Shown here piece after piece: positions 10,548-21,100 of a stretch of DNA of 64,000 nucleotides. This stretch comes from Periplaneta americana. Taxonomy: Eukaryota > Arthropoda > Insecta > Blattodea > Blattidae. The notes under the pieces were generated by a model. That model saw only the letters and a program-made list of their open reading frames with translations, searched no databases and was not told the DNA's origin. Where the stretch lies: contig NC_091117.1 in NCBI RefSeq assembly GCF_040183065.1, positions 121,664,226-121,728,225 of the forward strand, in the 5' to 3' direction. A program made the position numbers and the translations under genes. Every line of letters begins with the position of its first letter. The first letter of the stretch is position 1.

Positions 10548-10688
10548 ATGCATCAGAGTGAGAGCAAATTTATATATGATCGGTTATCCAAGCTGCTCAG
10601 ATATAATATCCCAAACACCAATTTGTATTTACCACTATCATATACAGTTGTTTTTAACAAGCAGTTAGCAAAACATAAAGCGTTTTGA
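10548..10688 (+). CDS. Small open frame (46 residues) between capsid and metalloproteinase genes
   Basis: An ATG preceded by AATAAATAGA opens a 46-codon frame (starts MHQSESKFIYDRLSKLL, ends AKHKAF). It has the same AT-rich leader as other Polinton genes, but no recognised domain, membrane segment or signal peptide. It may be the 5' end of a lost Polinton gene cut off by the rearrangement that created the capsid-tail duplication at 10694-10740. It may also be chance. Confidence 0.3.
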   Translation: MHQSESKFIYDRLSKLLRYNIPNTNLYLPLSYTVVFNKQLAKHKAF

Positions 10689-10693
10689 CCGGT

Positions 10694-10740
10694 GCTGTCA
10701 TGGTTGGTGAGAAAAAATATTACAATTGACATGAAGAATT
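10694..10740 (+). repeat. Duplicated 3' tail of the capsid gene, just upstream of the metalloproteinase
   Basis: This segment (GTCATGGTTGGTGAGAAA..., ending ATGAAGAA) repeats the 3' end of the capsid gene at about 10467-10513 (CTCATGGGTGGTGAGAAA..., ending ATGAAGAA) with a few substitutions and one extra A. In both places an AT-rich run with TAATA follows and then a new start codon. It marks a junction created by duplication or recombination directly before the metalloproteinase gene. Confidence 0.7.
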
Positions 10741-10747
10741 TTAATAA

Positions 10748-10755
10748 TATAAATG
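10748..10755 (+). promoter_or_regulatory. TATAAATG start motif of metalloproteinase gene
   Basis: TATAAATG, identical to the octamer at the capsid start (9299-9306); the start codon is 10753-10755. A shared start motif argues that the metalloproteinase is expressed as a gene of the Polinton and not as a host gene that happens to lie next to it. Confidence 0.5.
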
Positions 10756-12258
10756 AGAGCGACAATTATTATTATTACTATATCATGTTTATTATCAGGA
10801 TTACAATCCAAGCCAGTTACTAATCAAACATTAGACGTTATTAATCGCTTGCATCAATATGGTTACCTATCATTATCAGAAAATCAACAGGTCAAATACG
10901 TGGATCAAACAACACTCACTACAGCCATATTTTTATTCCAAGAATATTATGGTTTAGACACAATGGGTGAAATAGACGATATTATAGAATTATTATACAC
11001 TCCAAGATGCGGAGTTAAAGATGATCCTACTGGTTTTTCCACAGCTACTTATAAATGGAATAGCAAAACTATTAAATGGCACTATTCTCTTGCTAACAGC
11101 GATGTCTTACATATCACAGAACAGGCTTTCAATACGTGGCAAAAACACACAGATTTAAAATTTGAACGTGATATGGTGCATCCCAACATAGTTTTAAGTA
11201 ACAAAAGAGGAGGACACAAATGCCAGAAATCTAGCGCAGTTTGTGCTTCTAAATTTGATGGTATAGGAGGAATTCTTGGTCATTCGGACTTCCCTCATAG
11301 CGATAATTCTTTAATCGAAATTCATATTGATAGCGATGAAAATTGGTATATAGGTACAGACGATAACACACCAGAAAATCAAACCAACTTATATGCCGTG
11401 TTAATACATGAAATCGGTCACGCTTTGGGTATAGCTCATTCCAATGATAGAAACTCGATTATGTTTGCATTTTACAGTGGAGATAAACTTGAACTAGGTA
11501 ATGATGATATAAATGCTATTCAGAGTTTATATGGTTCTCCAACTGTAAACAATCAACCAACAACATCACCTATAAAACCCAATCCTTTAGAACCGGAACT
11601 GTGTGAGTTAAATAATGTTGAGACATTTCTGATCGTAAATCAAATCATGTACATTTTTTACGAAAAGTGGGTATGGATGATTAGTCTATCAGACATGAAT
11701 ATTCCTAAACTACAACTTATAACTGACTGGCTATTATTTTTACCGCCAGACTTTAAAAATATATCTACACTATACCAAAGACCATCTGGGGAAATAGTAT
11801 TCTTTATAAACAATCTAATATACATGATAAAGTTTCCTAGTCTAATGTTAGTTAGCGGATACCCCAAGCAAATATCTACCTTAGGAATAACTTCAAACGC
11901 GAGAATACATACAACTGTAAATACATTTACGGGTCAAACGTTCATATTCTATAATGATATTTACTATATGGAGTTGGATGAATGTCAGTTTGTAGCTAAG
12001 AGTTACGGAATATCTAGAAAATTTCCAGGTGTCCCTCCGAACATGAAATCTGCTTTTAGATACACGAACGGTATGCTATATTTCTTTAAGGACAACACTG
12101 TCTTTGAATTTAACGAATTTACAAATACATTACTTAGAGCGGGTAAGAATAACCTATCTACATTCGGTATACAATGTAAAAAGATTCCATCTTCATACGG
12201 AGAAATCATCGTTAACTTAAAGAAGCTTGTATTGAAATTAGATGCTCTTAATGCATGA
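10753..12258 (+). CDS. Secreted matrix metalloproteinase (M10A) carried by the Polinton
   Basis: 501 residues, intact and intronless. Secreted zinc endopeptidase that in animals cleaves extracellular matrix. Layout: hydrophobic signal peptide (about 1-19), a propeptide resembling a peptidoglycan-binding fold (about 22-82), cysteine switch PRCGVKD (84-90, Cys86), catalytic domain about 95-263 with HEIGHALGIAH (zinc His219, His223, His229; catalytic Glu220), Met-turn SIMF (Met237), a Pro/Thr hinge (about 264-282), and a hemopexin-like domain bounded by Cys284 and Cys475, the usual disulfide spacing. No furin site or membrane anchor is evident. All key residues are present, so the enzyme should be active. 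Host MMP genes normally have introns; this one has none, shares the TATAAATG start motif and AT-rich codon use of the adjacent capsid genes, and follows a duplicated capsid tail. Some insect DNA viruses carry MMP genes, so virus-like acquisition is plausible. Confidence 0.9.
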   Translation: MRATIIIITISCLLSGLQSKPVTNQTLDVINRLHQYGYLSLSENQQVKYVDQTTLTTAIFLFQEYYGLDTMGEIDDIIELLYTPRCGVKDDPTGFSTATYKWNSKTIKWHYSLANSDVLHITEQAFNTWQKHTDLKFERDMVHPNIVLSNKRGGHKCQKSSAVCASKFDGIGGILGHSDFPHSDNSLIEIHIDSDENWYIGTDDNTPENQTNLYAVLIHEIGHALGIAHSNDRNSIMFAFYSGDKLELGNDDINAIQSLYGSPTVNNQPTTSPIKPNPLEPELCELNNVETFLIVNQIMYIFYEKWVWMISLSDMNIPKLQLITDWLLFLPPDFKNISTLYQRPSGEIVFFINNLIYMIKFPSLMLVSGYPKQISTLGITSNARIHTTVNTFTGQTFIFYNDIYYMELDECQFVAKSYGISRKFPGVPPNMKSAFRYTNGMLYFFKDNTVFEFNEFTNTLLRAGKNNLSTFGIQCKKIPSSYGEIIVNLKKLVLKLDALNA

Positions 12259-13224
12259 GTGGAATATGTCCATCAGAGATTCTAACATTTTTCCACCTGC
12301 TCTGTCTCCTTTACCCAGTATCATTCAGCAGCCACAGCCTACCATCTCTTTTCAGAGTGATATGTGTGGACGTTACACAGACACTTCATCTGAATTAACA
12401 GATGGGTCCTATTAACTCTGCTGAATAGTAGTGGATATAAGGGAGAGCTAGGAAAAACGGGGTAATAAGCGATCTCACCCCCTCATGGACTTAGCGTTGC
12501 TCCTCTATGGCCACTTGATTTGCAACATCCAATTGGTAGTATATTTCCCAACTGCAATATGCTAAAAAAAAATCTATATAAGTTACATGCTCTTCAACAC
12601 TATCCACTTGGTGTTTTCCATTATTTGAGTAGTTATTTAAGCATTAGAACATTAATATAAAATTAGAGTTACAAAACCATTTTCTGGAAACAAATATGAT
12701 CTACAATTTCATAAGTTTATATTTTGTCTACGTATGCACACAAATTTGAAAAATAGATTTGAAAAACACTAAACTGTATATATCTATCTCTCTTTTCCAT
12801 TTATGATATCTTTTATCACACTGGAGGCGGAACAACACTCCCAGAGGTTGGAACTGAGAAACCACAATCACATCCTATTGGGACGGTTCTGTTATCATAT
12901 CATATCCGCTATTTCTTCACGCCTTAACTAAAATGGTTGCTAGCTGTTTTCGCATATGTTTCAAAGTGCACCTAATATCTGGAATTTCTGGCGCAGCACC
13001 CCATTTTTCTGACGCAATTTCTAGCGCATTTTCTAGCGCACTGAATAAAATCCTGGCACAGCTAACTATATTTAGCGCAAAATAGCTGCTTTTTTAGTTG
13101 TTTTTGAGTGTTTTTCTGTGCTTCAAAAATAATGCTTGTATAATGTGCTTGGATATGGTTACTCGTATATGTCAAGAATCTATATAATAACCAGACGAAA
13201 CATGATCTCGTGTTTGTGTAAAAC
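12259..13224. other. Non-coding AT-rich sequence downstream of the metalloproteinase
   Basis: No open frame of note. A cluster of the short phrase (t)tctagcgca / tctggcgca occurs at about 12980-13075 (five variants). No Polinton terminal repeat could be identified here. Confidence 0.5.
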
Positions 13225-13640
13225 AATAAAAATAAAAATAAACGTTTTTCCTAAGTAGGGTTCCTAAAGTAGTGGAATGTTTTAGCTTATAAATACTGTC
13301 ATATATTTGCTTGTTTTGGCTTGTTTTTCTTAGGTATTTTATAAGAATATTGGGGTATAATTTTTTCCAAAGTAAGGGGTGTTTTGAGGACAGCTAAAAT
13401 AAAAAATACATGTTTTTCCAAAGTAGGGGTTCTAAAGTATTGGGGGTTTTCTAGCTTAAAATATTGTTATATATTTGCTTGTTTTTTATTTGTTTTCTTA
13501 GGTATTTTATAATAATATTGGGGGTAAATAGGGTTCCATAGTATGGGGTATAAAGTAGGGTTTTTAAAGTATAGGAAAGTTTTTAGCTTAAAATATTGTT
13601 ATATATTAGAGGGTTTTTGGTTGGTTTTAGTATGTTTTTT
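13225..13640. repeat. Diverged AT-rich tandem repeat, about three units
   Basis: Three related blocks share the order 'ttttcc(a/t)aagtagggttctaaagta', 'tttTAGCTTA' and 'tatatatttgcttgtttt'. The AGCTTA landmark is at 13284, 13453 and 13585, giving offsets of 169 and 132 bp. The blocks are decayed and end where a LINE fragment begins at 13650. Confidence 0.6.
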
Positions 13641-13649
13641 TAACCCAAA

Positions 13650-14097
13650 GTGGAACGTTTTGGGTCTGTCCTCAAGGGCCCCTCTAGTAGTGCTCCCATG
13701 CAAGCAAAGTTAAGTCATATTAAAGCCCAGATACGAACAATATACAGAAGAAGGATGGAGAGAACAACAGTGACTAGTAAAATTATTTCAGCAGAAGAAG
13801 AAGATAAAATGAACATTTTCCATTTGGTAAAGGAAAGAAAACGCTGCAATTCCCACTTCGTTACTAAAATCGAAGATGAAAAAACGGAATATAGTAAACA
13901 AAAGGATATAATTACTATCTTTCATCGGTACTTTACCGATATGTTTGATGATAAATCTGCACATGTTTCTCAAACTTTTAATCCAAATCCAATAAGGTAT
14001 GTCACACCTGAACAAAATAAACAGCTTAATGCATCTATCACAAAAGAGCAAGTTCAAATAGCAGTCTTTCAAAGGAAAGCAAACAAGTCACCCGGAA
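13650..14097 (+). pseudogene. Non-LTR retrotransposon fragment (linker and start of reverse transcriptase)
   Basis: An open stretch encodes a region like the one between endonuclease and reverse transcriptase in LINE ORF2: IFHLVKERKRCNSHF, then IFHRYFTDMFDD, then ITKEQVQIAVFQRKANKSPG, where KSPG is the usual start of the RT domain (KSPGPDG). The coding sequence stops abruptly at 14095, where the purine-rich array of the segmental duplication begins. Only about 150 codons remain. Clade not determined. Confidence 0.7.
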
Positions 14098-16020
14098 ATA
14101 AATGGAGAAAACGGGGAACACAAGAACATAAGGAGAATGGAAGAGGAATACTAATACAAGCAGGGTAAAAATTAGATGAAAATGAGCATATAAGTACAAC
14201 AACGGGAATAATAGGCGAATTGCAGGATTACCAGGAAAAATTGGAAATAGAAAGTGAAGAAGACGATTACAAGAACAACAAGAGGCATGCAGTGAAATCA
14301 AGAGGAATGCAAGGTGAATAATTCATTGAAAGGACAGCAAAGGGAATGCTAGGAGTACAAGAGGAGGACAACGAAAACAACACAAAGAGAACAAGGGAAA
14401 GACAAGTGAAAGGAAAGAAGGTTAACAAGGCAAATATGACAAAAATGGAATACGTGGAGAATAAGGGGATACAAGAAAAACAAAGAGAATGCAATGAGAA
14501 GAAGACAAGTGAAAAGAAAGGAAGGAAAAGACTGGAACAACAAAAATGCAAGGCGAATAAGATGAATATAAGGATAACAAGGAGAACAAATGGAAGAGAA
14601 GGAAAACAAGAGTAATACAAGAAGAGGTTAATACAAGCAGAACGAGGGGAAGGCGAGGGGGAAAGGAGAAGTCATGGAGGCCAAGGAGAATTCAAGGGGA
14701 AAAATGACATACAATGAGAACAAGGAGATGCAAGAAAAAATATATTAATAAAAGGAGAACAAAGGGAGAATAGGGAGAGAAAAAAGAGAACGAAAGGAGA
14801 AGATGAACAAAAGGAGAATATGGGGAATACAAGCAGAGAGAACCGTAGGAGTACAATGAGGGAAAGGGGAATATAAGGAGTTTATAAGTAGAGCACACAA
14901 AGAGAATTCGAAGAGACCAAGCTGAGTACAGGGAGATTGAGGGGAATATGAGAACATGAGGAATACAAGGAGGAAAAGGGGCGTATAAGAATAACAAGGG
15001 GCACAGAAGCAGAACAAGCGGGAGAAAATGAGAACAACCGAGATACAAGGACGTGTGGAATGTAAGGAGAAAGAGGGAAATATGAGGACAAGGGAATATC
15101 AGAGGAGAATACGAGGACAGCAGGAGAATAGCAGGAAAAGAGGGGAATATGAGGAGAACTCGGGGTATACGAGGAGATTGGGGAATGCGAGGAGAACAGG
15201 AAGATAGGAAAACATTTGACATAAAGATAAGAGGAAAATGACGGGATACAAAGAGAGCAGGGGTACATTAGGAAAATAGGGAGATACTAGGAAAGAGAGG
15301 TATACTAGGAGAAAATGAGAATACGAAATGAACTGGGGGACACGAGGAGAAAATTTGGGATATGAGGAGTATATGAGGATATGAGGAGATTAGGGGGCAT
15401 GTAAGGAGAACAGGGGGATACGAGGCGAACAGGGAGGAAGATTGGGATACGAAGAGAACTAGATAAAACATGCAGGATACGTGGAGAACAGGGGAATACG
15501 AGGAGAACAAGGGGAATTCGAGAAAAACAGGTGTGGGATCGGGGGATACACAATAAGAACGGGCAGGATACGTGGAAAACAGAAGGATACGAGGAGAATA
15601 GGTATGGGATACAGGATCAGGAGTGGGATAAAAGTACATGGATAAAATACGAGGAGAACAGGGGGAATACTTGGAGAGCAGAGGCAATAGGAGGAGAACA
15701 ACGGGGATACTAGAAGAACAGATTGTGTTACAAGACGAACAAGAGAAATACCTGGAGAACAAGAGTAATAACTGCAGGACAAGTGTAATACCAGGAGAAC
15801 AAGAGTAAACCTGAAAAGAAAGAGTAACACCTGAAGAACAGGAGGAATTACTGGTTAACAAAGGAATGCAAGAACAAACAAGGAGAATACAAAGGAAATG
15901 CAAAGAGAACAAAACAAATACATGGAGAACAAGTGGCATACAAGGAGAACAAGGGAAATACAAGTAGAATAAGGGGAATACAAGGAGAACAATTTTAATA
16001 TAATGAAAACCAGGGGAATA
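14096..16020. repeat. Purine-rich degenerate 20-bp array (copy A)
   Basis: Loose tandem repetition of a GGGGAATACAAGGAGAACAA-like 20-bp unit, strongly purine on plus. On minus it reads as long open frames rich in Ser, Phe, Pro and Leu, which is a side effect of unit length and composition. It grades into the regular 60-bp array at about 16021. Confidence 0.85.
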
Positions 16021-17085
16021 CAAGGAGTATGCAATTAAAACAAAGGGATTGCGAGGAAAACAAGGGGAATGAAAGGAGAGCAAGGAGTATGCAATTAAAA
16101 CAAAGAGATTGCGAGGAAAACAAGAGGAATGAAAGGAGAGCAAGGAGTATGCAATTAAAACAATGGGACTGCGAGGAAAACAAGAGGAATGAAAGGAGAA
16201 CAAGGAATAACGAATTAAAACAAAGGGACAGAGAGGAAAACGAGAGGAATGAAAGGAGAACAAGGAGTATGCAATTAAAGCAAAGGGACTGCGAGGAAAA
16301 CAAGAGGAATGAAAGGAGAGCAAGGAGTATGCAATTAAAACCAAGGGACTGGGGGGTGGGAAACAAGAGGAATGAAAGGAGAACAAGGAGTATTCAATTA
16401 AAACAAAGGGACTGTGAGGAAAACAAGAGGAATGAAAGGAGAACAAGGAGTATGCAATTAAAACAAAGGGACTGCGAGGAAAACAAGAGGAATGAAAGGA
16501 GAACAAGGAGTATGCAATTAAAACCAAGGGACAGAGAGGAAAACAAGAGGAATGAAAGAAGAACAAAGAGTATGCAATTAAAACAAAGGGACTGCGAGGA
16601 AAACAAGGGGAATGAAAGGAGAACAAGGAGTGAGCAATTAAAACAAAGGGACTGCGAGGAAAACAAGGGAATGAAAGGAGAATAAGGAGTAACCAATTAA
16701 AACAAAGGGACTGCGAGGAAACAAGGGAATGAAAGGAGAACAAGGAGTGAGCAATTAAAACAAAGGGACTGCGAGGAAAACAAGGGAGTGAAAGGAGATC
16801 AAGGAGTATTCAATTAAAACAAAGGGACTGCGAGGAAAACAAGGGGAATGAAAGGAGAACAAGGAGTAAAGAATTAAAACAAAAGGACTGCGAGGAAAAC
16901 AAGGGAATGAAAGGAACTGCGTGGAAAACAAGAGGAATGAAAGGAGAACAAGGAGTATGCAATTAAAACAAAAGTACTGCGAGGAAAACAAGAGGAATGA
17001 AAGGAGAACAAGGAGTATGCAATTAAAACAAAAGTACTGCGAGGAAAACGAGTGGAATGAAAGGAGAGCAAGGAAGAGGAGTACA
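16021..17085. repeat. 60-bp tandem array, about 18 units (copy A)
   Basis: Unit: GAACAAGGAGTATGCAATTA + AAACAAAGGGACTGCGAGGA + AAACAAGAGGAATGAAAGGA (three 20-bp thirds, 60 bp). About 18 copies, with variants such as GGGACAGAGAGG and CCAAGGGACTGGGGGGTGGG. The length of 60 keeps one plus-strand frame open with a 20-residue period (QLKQRDCEENKRNERR...); it lacks a convincing gene context. Confidence 0.95.
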
Positions 17086-17388
17086 AGAGTTACTTTGAGA
17101 ACACAATGAGGACAGGGGAATGTAAGGATAGAAATAGGCATTAAAGGACAACATAGTGAATGCGAAGAGAATAAGGGGAATCCAATGAGATCAAGGTTAA
17201 GTCAATGAGGACAACGGGAAGACAAGGAGAACAAGAGAAATACAAGAAGTATAAGGGAGGGGCCTTCCATTCGCGAAATTGGGGATTGATCGATATATAT
17301 TTTTTGGTGACATTGCATTTTACATTTAACTACAATTAGAATATGTCACCTTTTAACTCTATTAATTTCTCCTCTGTTTTAATAAGTA

Positions 17389-17597
17389 GAGATGGAACAA
17401 TTTTTTCGTAAACAAAGTACTGTTTAATAACACTACTGTAGTGTCTTCTTAAGAGTACAGTTTGGTACTTAGTGACTGAAGTTACGTTTCTTACGTACAG
17501 TGCAGCTTTATTAGATGGAATAAGCACAATCACGTATTTTCAAATTAAATGTCATGATTGTGCTCATGCTTTGTTTAGGAAGGAATTGTTCCATCTC
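17389..17597. mobile_element. Small Tc1/mariner-type MITE (copy A)
   Basis: 209-bp element with 14-bp perfect terminal inverted repeats, GAGATGGAACAATT at the left and AATTGTTCCATCTC at the right, flanked by TA on both sides (17387-17388 and 17598-17599). No coding capacity. It lies in the 3' flank of the minus-strand cassette gene, 20 bp beyond its stop codon. Present at the same site in copy B. Confidence 0.8.
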
Positions 17598-17616
17598 TAG
17601 TGATCACTACATACAC

Positions 17617-17756
17617 TTAAAATCTTCTCTTTCTCTTGCACAAACAAGGACAACAGCAACTACAAATCCGAAAGAATAATCTAATGAAGAAATTACGCTT
17701 TTTGACCTTCACTGGTTCGAGTTCTTCTTCTTCTTCATAGTTGACAACCCGTATTT
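17617..17756 (-). CDS. Terminal exon X4 (copy A): acidic run, aromatic stretch, Cys cluster, basic end
   Basis: 46 codons after a CTCTTTGCAG acceptor. The order is five Glu, then Lys-rich VKVKKR, then FFIRLFF, then a cluster of six Cys, then KRKRRF and stop. The aromatic/Cys/basic layout would suit S-acylated or membrane-peripheral anchoring, which is an inference. It is conserved in copy B at 53667-53806. Confidence 0.55.
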
Positions 17757-18055
17757 CTGCAAAGAGCAAAACGAAATTGATCATTAAGTATGTGTCATTG
17801 CATTCACTGATTTTCATTGAATGTTATATTAATAGGGCGAGGATTCGTAAGCAATCCATGCAAAAACATTTTATACATTTTTGAACGTCTGTAATGACGA
17901 ATATTTAAAGTTACTCGTACATATGTTTGCACATTTCTGGCGTCCTATATAAAAGACTATTGAGCATACAATATTGTATATTTGTAGGATTTTGTGTCAG
18001 AAAACCTCAAATTAGCATATTTCGTAAAAATATATTTTGGATTGTTTCTCAGCAC

Positions 18056-18103
<48 letters not shown>

Positions 18104-21100
18104 TTGTTAACTGTAGACTACTTGATGGCGGAAAATTCTTGCATATATGAAGTGTAAGTGTGGAAAAGCCAAAACAACACCACACTCTGCCTTTGGCCTA
18201 CTGCACAAGAAGGATTTCCAAATACTCCTCCGTACCTGACTTAAACTCCATAACTACCTTCTCTGTCTGTTGGCATGCTAGCAGTCTGAGTGTCGAGTGC
18301 GTGATTTGTTGTATTATGTGTGCGGATTGTGTGAGTCTGTTCGTGATGCCTCCTGAAAAATTATTCGAAGCAGTAGAATCCTAACGGAAGATATTTGTCA
18401 CGCACAAGGGTCCACTGATGAGGTTGTGAAGACAAAATTAGACATGGTACTGTCGAAATAAATACCTTGGTTACAGCACTGTGCTCAATGTAAAAAAATA
18501 ACGAGAAAATGTGGCTTGCTTGAACCTGAATCTTACAAAAATTACAATTTATACACTAAAATTTTGTGAATAACTTCATGTGAAGGGTCCAGGGAAAAAA
18601 CCAGGTAAGTCACTTTTTTGTCGAGATGGAGTTCGAGGTGCCATTAGATTCTCTATGGAAAGGACTATCGTTTAGAGGTATGAAACAGGAAAAGAAACAG
18701 ATTAGTCATGGGTTTATTTGCCTTCAAATTTTTGGTGTACATGATAAGAGATAGGTAAGTCAACTCTTTCAGCGAAGAAAACAGGTTTCAAGGAAAAAGT
18801 GACTTACCTGGTTTCTTCCCTGGACCCTTCATGTGATGTCAAACGATAATTTTCAGCATTCAAAAATCTTCTTGTAGGCAACAAAGTACGTCAACAGATA
18901 AGTTTAAAACGCTGTTGGCTGTGTTTTGTAACCAGAAAAAGTAAAGTAAACAAAGATATGAAGTGCACATATGGATCTTGGTGCAAAGTGATATATACCT
19001 CACATAGTCTCATTTTTTAATGATATTAAACTCTAGTTAAATTGGATTGTGCATGTTTTTGCAAATGTCTTGTTTCATTATGAAGACTTCGTATATAATC
19101 TCTGGCCTTATGTTTGTTTGTATGTTTGGGTAGTCCCTCCAAGTGAAGTGCCAATTTAAAGAATCACAACTCGACTCCTTTTAAACTCTAGTCAATCCTT
19201 CACATCACTTTTCATCTATCGGGCTAGGTCTTTCACCTATCTGTTGAAGTATCGCACCTGGCTGAACAAGCTTTCTGTGGGTATGACGGTGATCCACGTC
19301 TATGTGGAAAAAACTGGGAAAATACAACTAATATACGTGTTAAAAAATATCCGCAAATTTCATAATCTCAATAGAAATATGAAATAATAAGCAGCTACAA
19401 ATAAAGTAAAACTACAAATCAACATGCTCTTATATGTATAATTTAAAATCCTTGACTCTCGTCAGGAAGAAGGGGGTAGACTTCCGACACTTCGTCTGTG
19501 CACTGGGCGACATCAGAGCGGTGGAAGGTTACCTCGCTACATCTGCAAACATATGTATCATATTATCTTACCTGTCTAAGATGTAGTTCTACCTAGCCTT
19601 GCTTGTTGCAGCCCTATGCTCCACATAATACTATACTATCCGAAGATGCGTCTGCACACACACAATCTAGGCTACTGTTACCGCACATTAAGTTAATTTA
19701 ACATGTACAGTATTTCAGCACCACTTCGTAGCAATGCCGTATTGTGTTTTGGTTCACGAAAAATATAATACGTTGTTCTAATGGAGTGGCGGGAGTGAGT
19801 TTTCCCATAAAGATGAATATTTTTCGTAAACCAAAAATTCAGCAGGGTTTTTCTAAAAAAGTATGGGTGATGTACTACGTATATACCAATTTAACACTTT
19901 ACTTTTCGAAACATCAACCAACCACCACTACCAAGAAGACTTGACCGACCGCTTTAACGTTTCATTGCACTACAATGATTTCGTTCTGGGATTTAGATTG
20001 AAATATAAGCACAGCTTATATGATGCTGGCTACTACCGACCCAGCGGCCATAAAGCATTCATTATTGTTAATACTCTTAATGAAAAAATAATTAATTGGA
20101 TTGGAATAAAAAATTGTAAGAGAAATATTACAAATGGAAAACGAAGTACTTTATTAATGTGCTCAACAATCCATTTACTTTTTTTAATTATTTTTTTGAA
20201 TAACTTACTACGTTTCATTATTGTGTATGCGGTATTATCACTGAAATGGGGAAGTATAGGTAGTCATTCCACGAAAAGTGGGAATTGTGGTTAAAAATAT
20301 AAAATTTAGAAAGAAGTATTATTTCATACTACAAATAGTTTAAAACACATTAAATTTTAAGGTTCCACCTTGATTTCCTCAATTTTATAGAGGTAAAATA
20401 AGTTTTAGGCATCTTTCTTGTAGGTACTTTTCATGTACCCAACACTGATTCCAAAATATGTGGGTTGGGCAGCCTATAGCATTCAATCTTATCAGCTGAT
20501 ATCAGCCATTTTTGTTTTAAAGCATGGCATAAAGATTGTAGTTTCTTGAACTGATTGTTACATTTTCAAGGTATGTACCAAATTATATTTAAATCTTATT
20601 TGAAATTCAGTTAACTAATGTAGCATCCGTTACATGAAAATTGTCTTTTTTTACTATAACATTGTAAGTATTATTAGAAACAAAACCACAGCTCATGAAA
20701 GTAATTATACAGTTCCAACATTGCCTTTACATATATTTTTGCATTTCTAAAGTGAATTAAAAACATAATGGACTGTAACGGATTCTACACTGTAACGGAT
20801 TCTACATGACAACCTGTTTTTTTTTTTTTTTACGATTTTAGACCTAATTTTCTACAGAATCATGGCAGATCACAGTAAATACAATATTCGTATGGCTAAG
20901 CTGAAATTTAGGGCTAAGAAGAAAGAAGATAAAAAAAATGGACTGAATATCTGAAGAAAGATCGAGATAGAAATATTGGTGGATTAAACCAAATTTCAAT
21001 CCGAAAAATTTTGACATATTCTTCAATTAATCATATAGGGTGAATATTAGTAGCTATAAATATTGGAGAAAATATATTATTCATTTACTTTCTAATCTAT

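Larger units (their letters stand above)
6960..12258. mobile_element. Polinton/Maverick remnant (virus-like DNA transposon)
   Basis: A cluster of AT-rich, intronless genes with the morphogenesis genes of Polintons: packaging ATPase (minus), minor-capsid-like protein (plus), major capsid protein (plus, frameshifted) and a DUF8207-like gene (minus, broken). A metalloproteinase gene follows with the same start-site motif. Protein-primed DNA polymerase B, retroviral-like integrase and Ulp1-type protease are not present, and no terminal inverted repeats were found, so this is a truncated copy of roughly 5-6.5 kb against the usual 15-20 kb. The pogo element truncates the left side; the right limit is unclear (12258-13650). 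Confidence 0.85.

Noticed and set aside
14038-17141. Long minus-strand frames (Phe/Ser/Pro/Cys-rich) and the plus frame at 16029-16685 over the purine array; also 47418-53171
   Set aside because: Artefacts of 20- and 60-bp units lacking stops; both strands are open in the same place and the amino-acid pattern simply mirrors the repeat.
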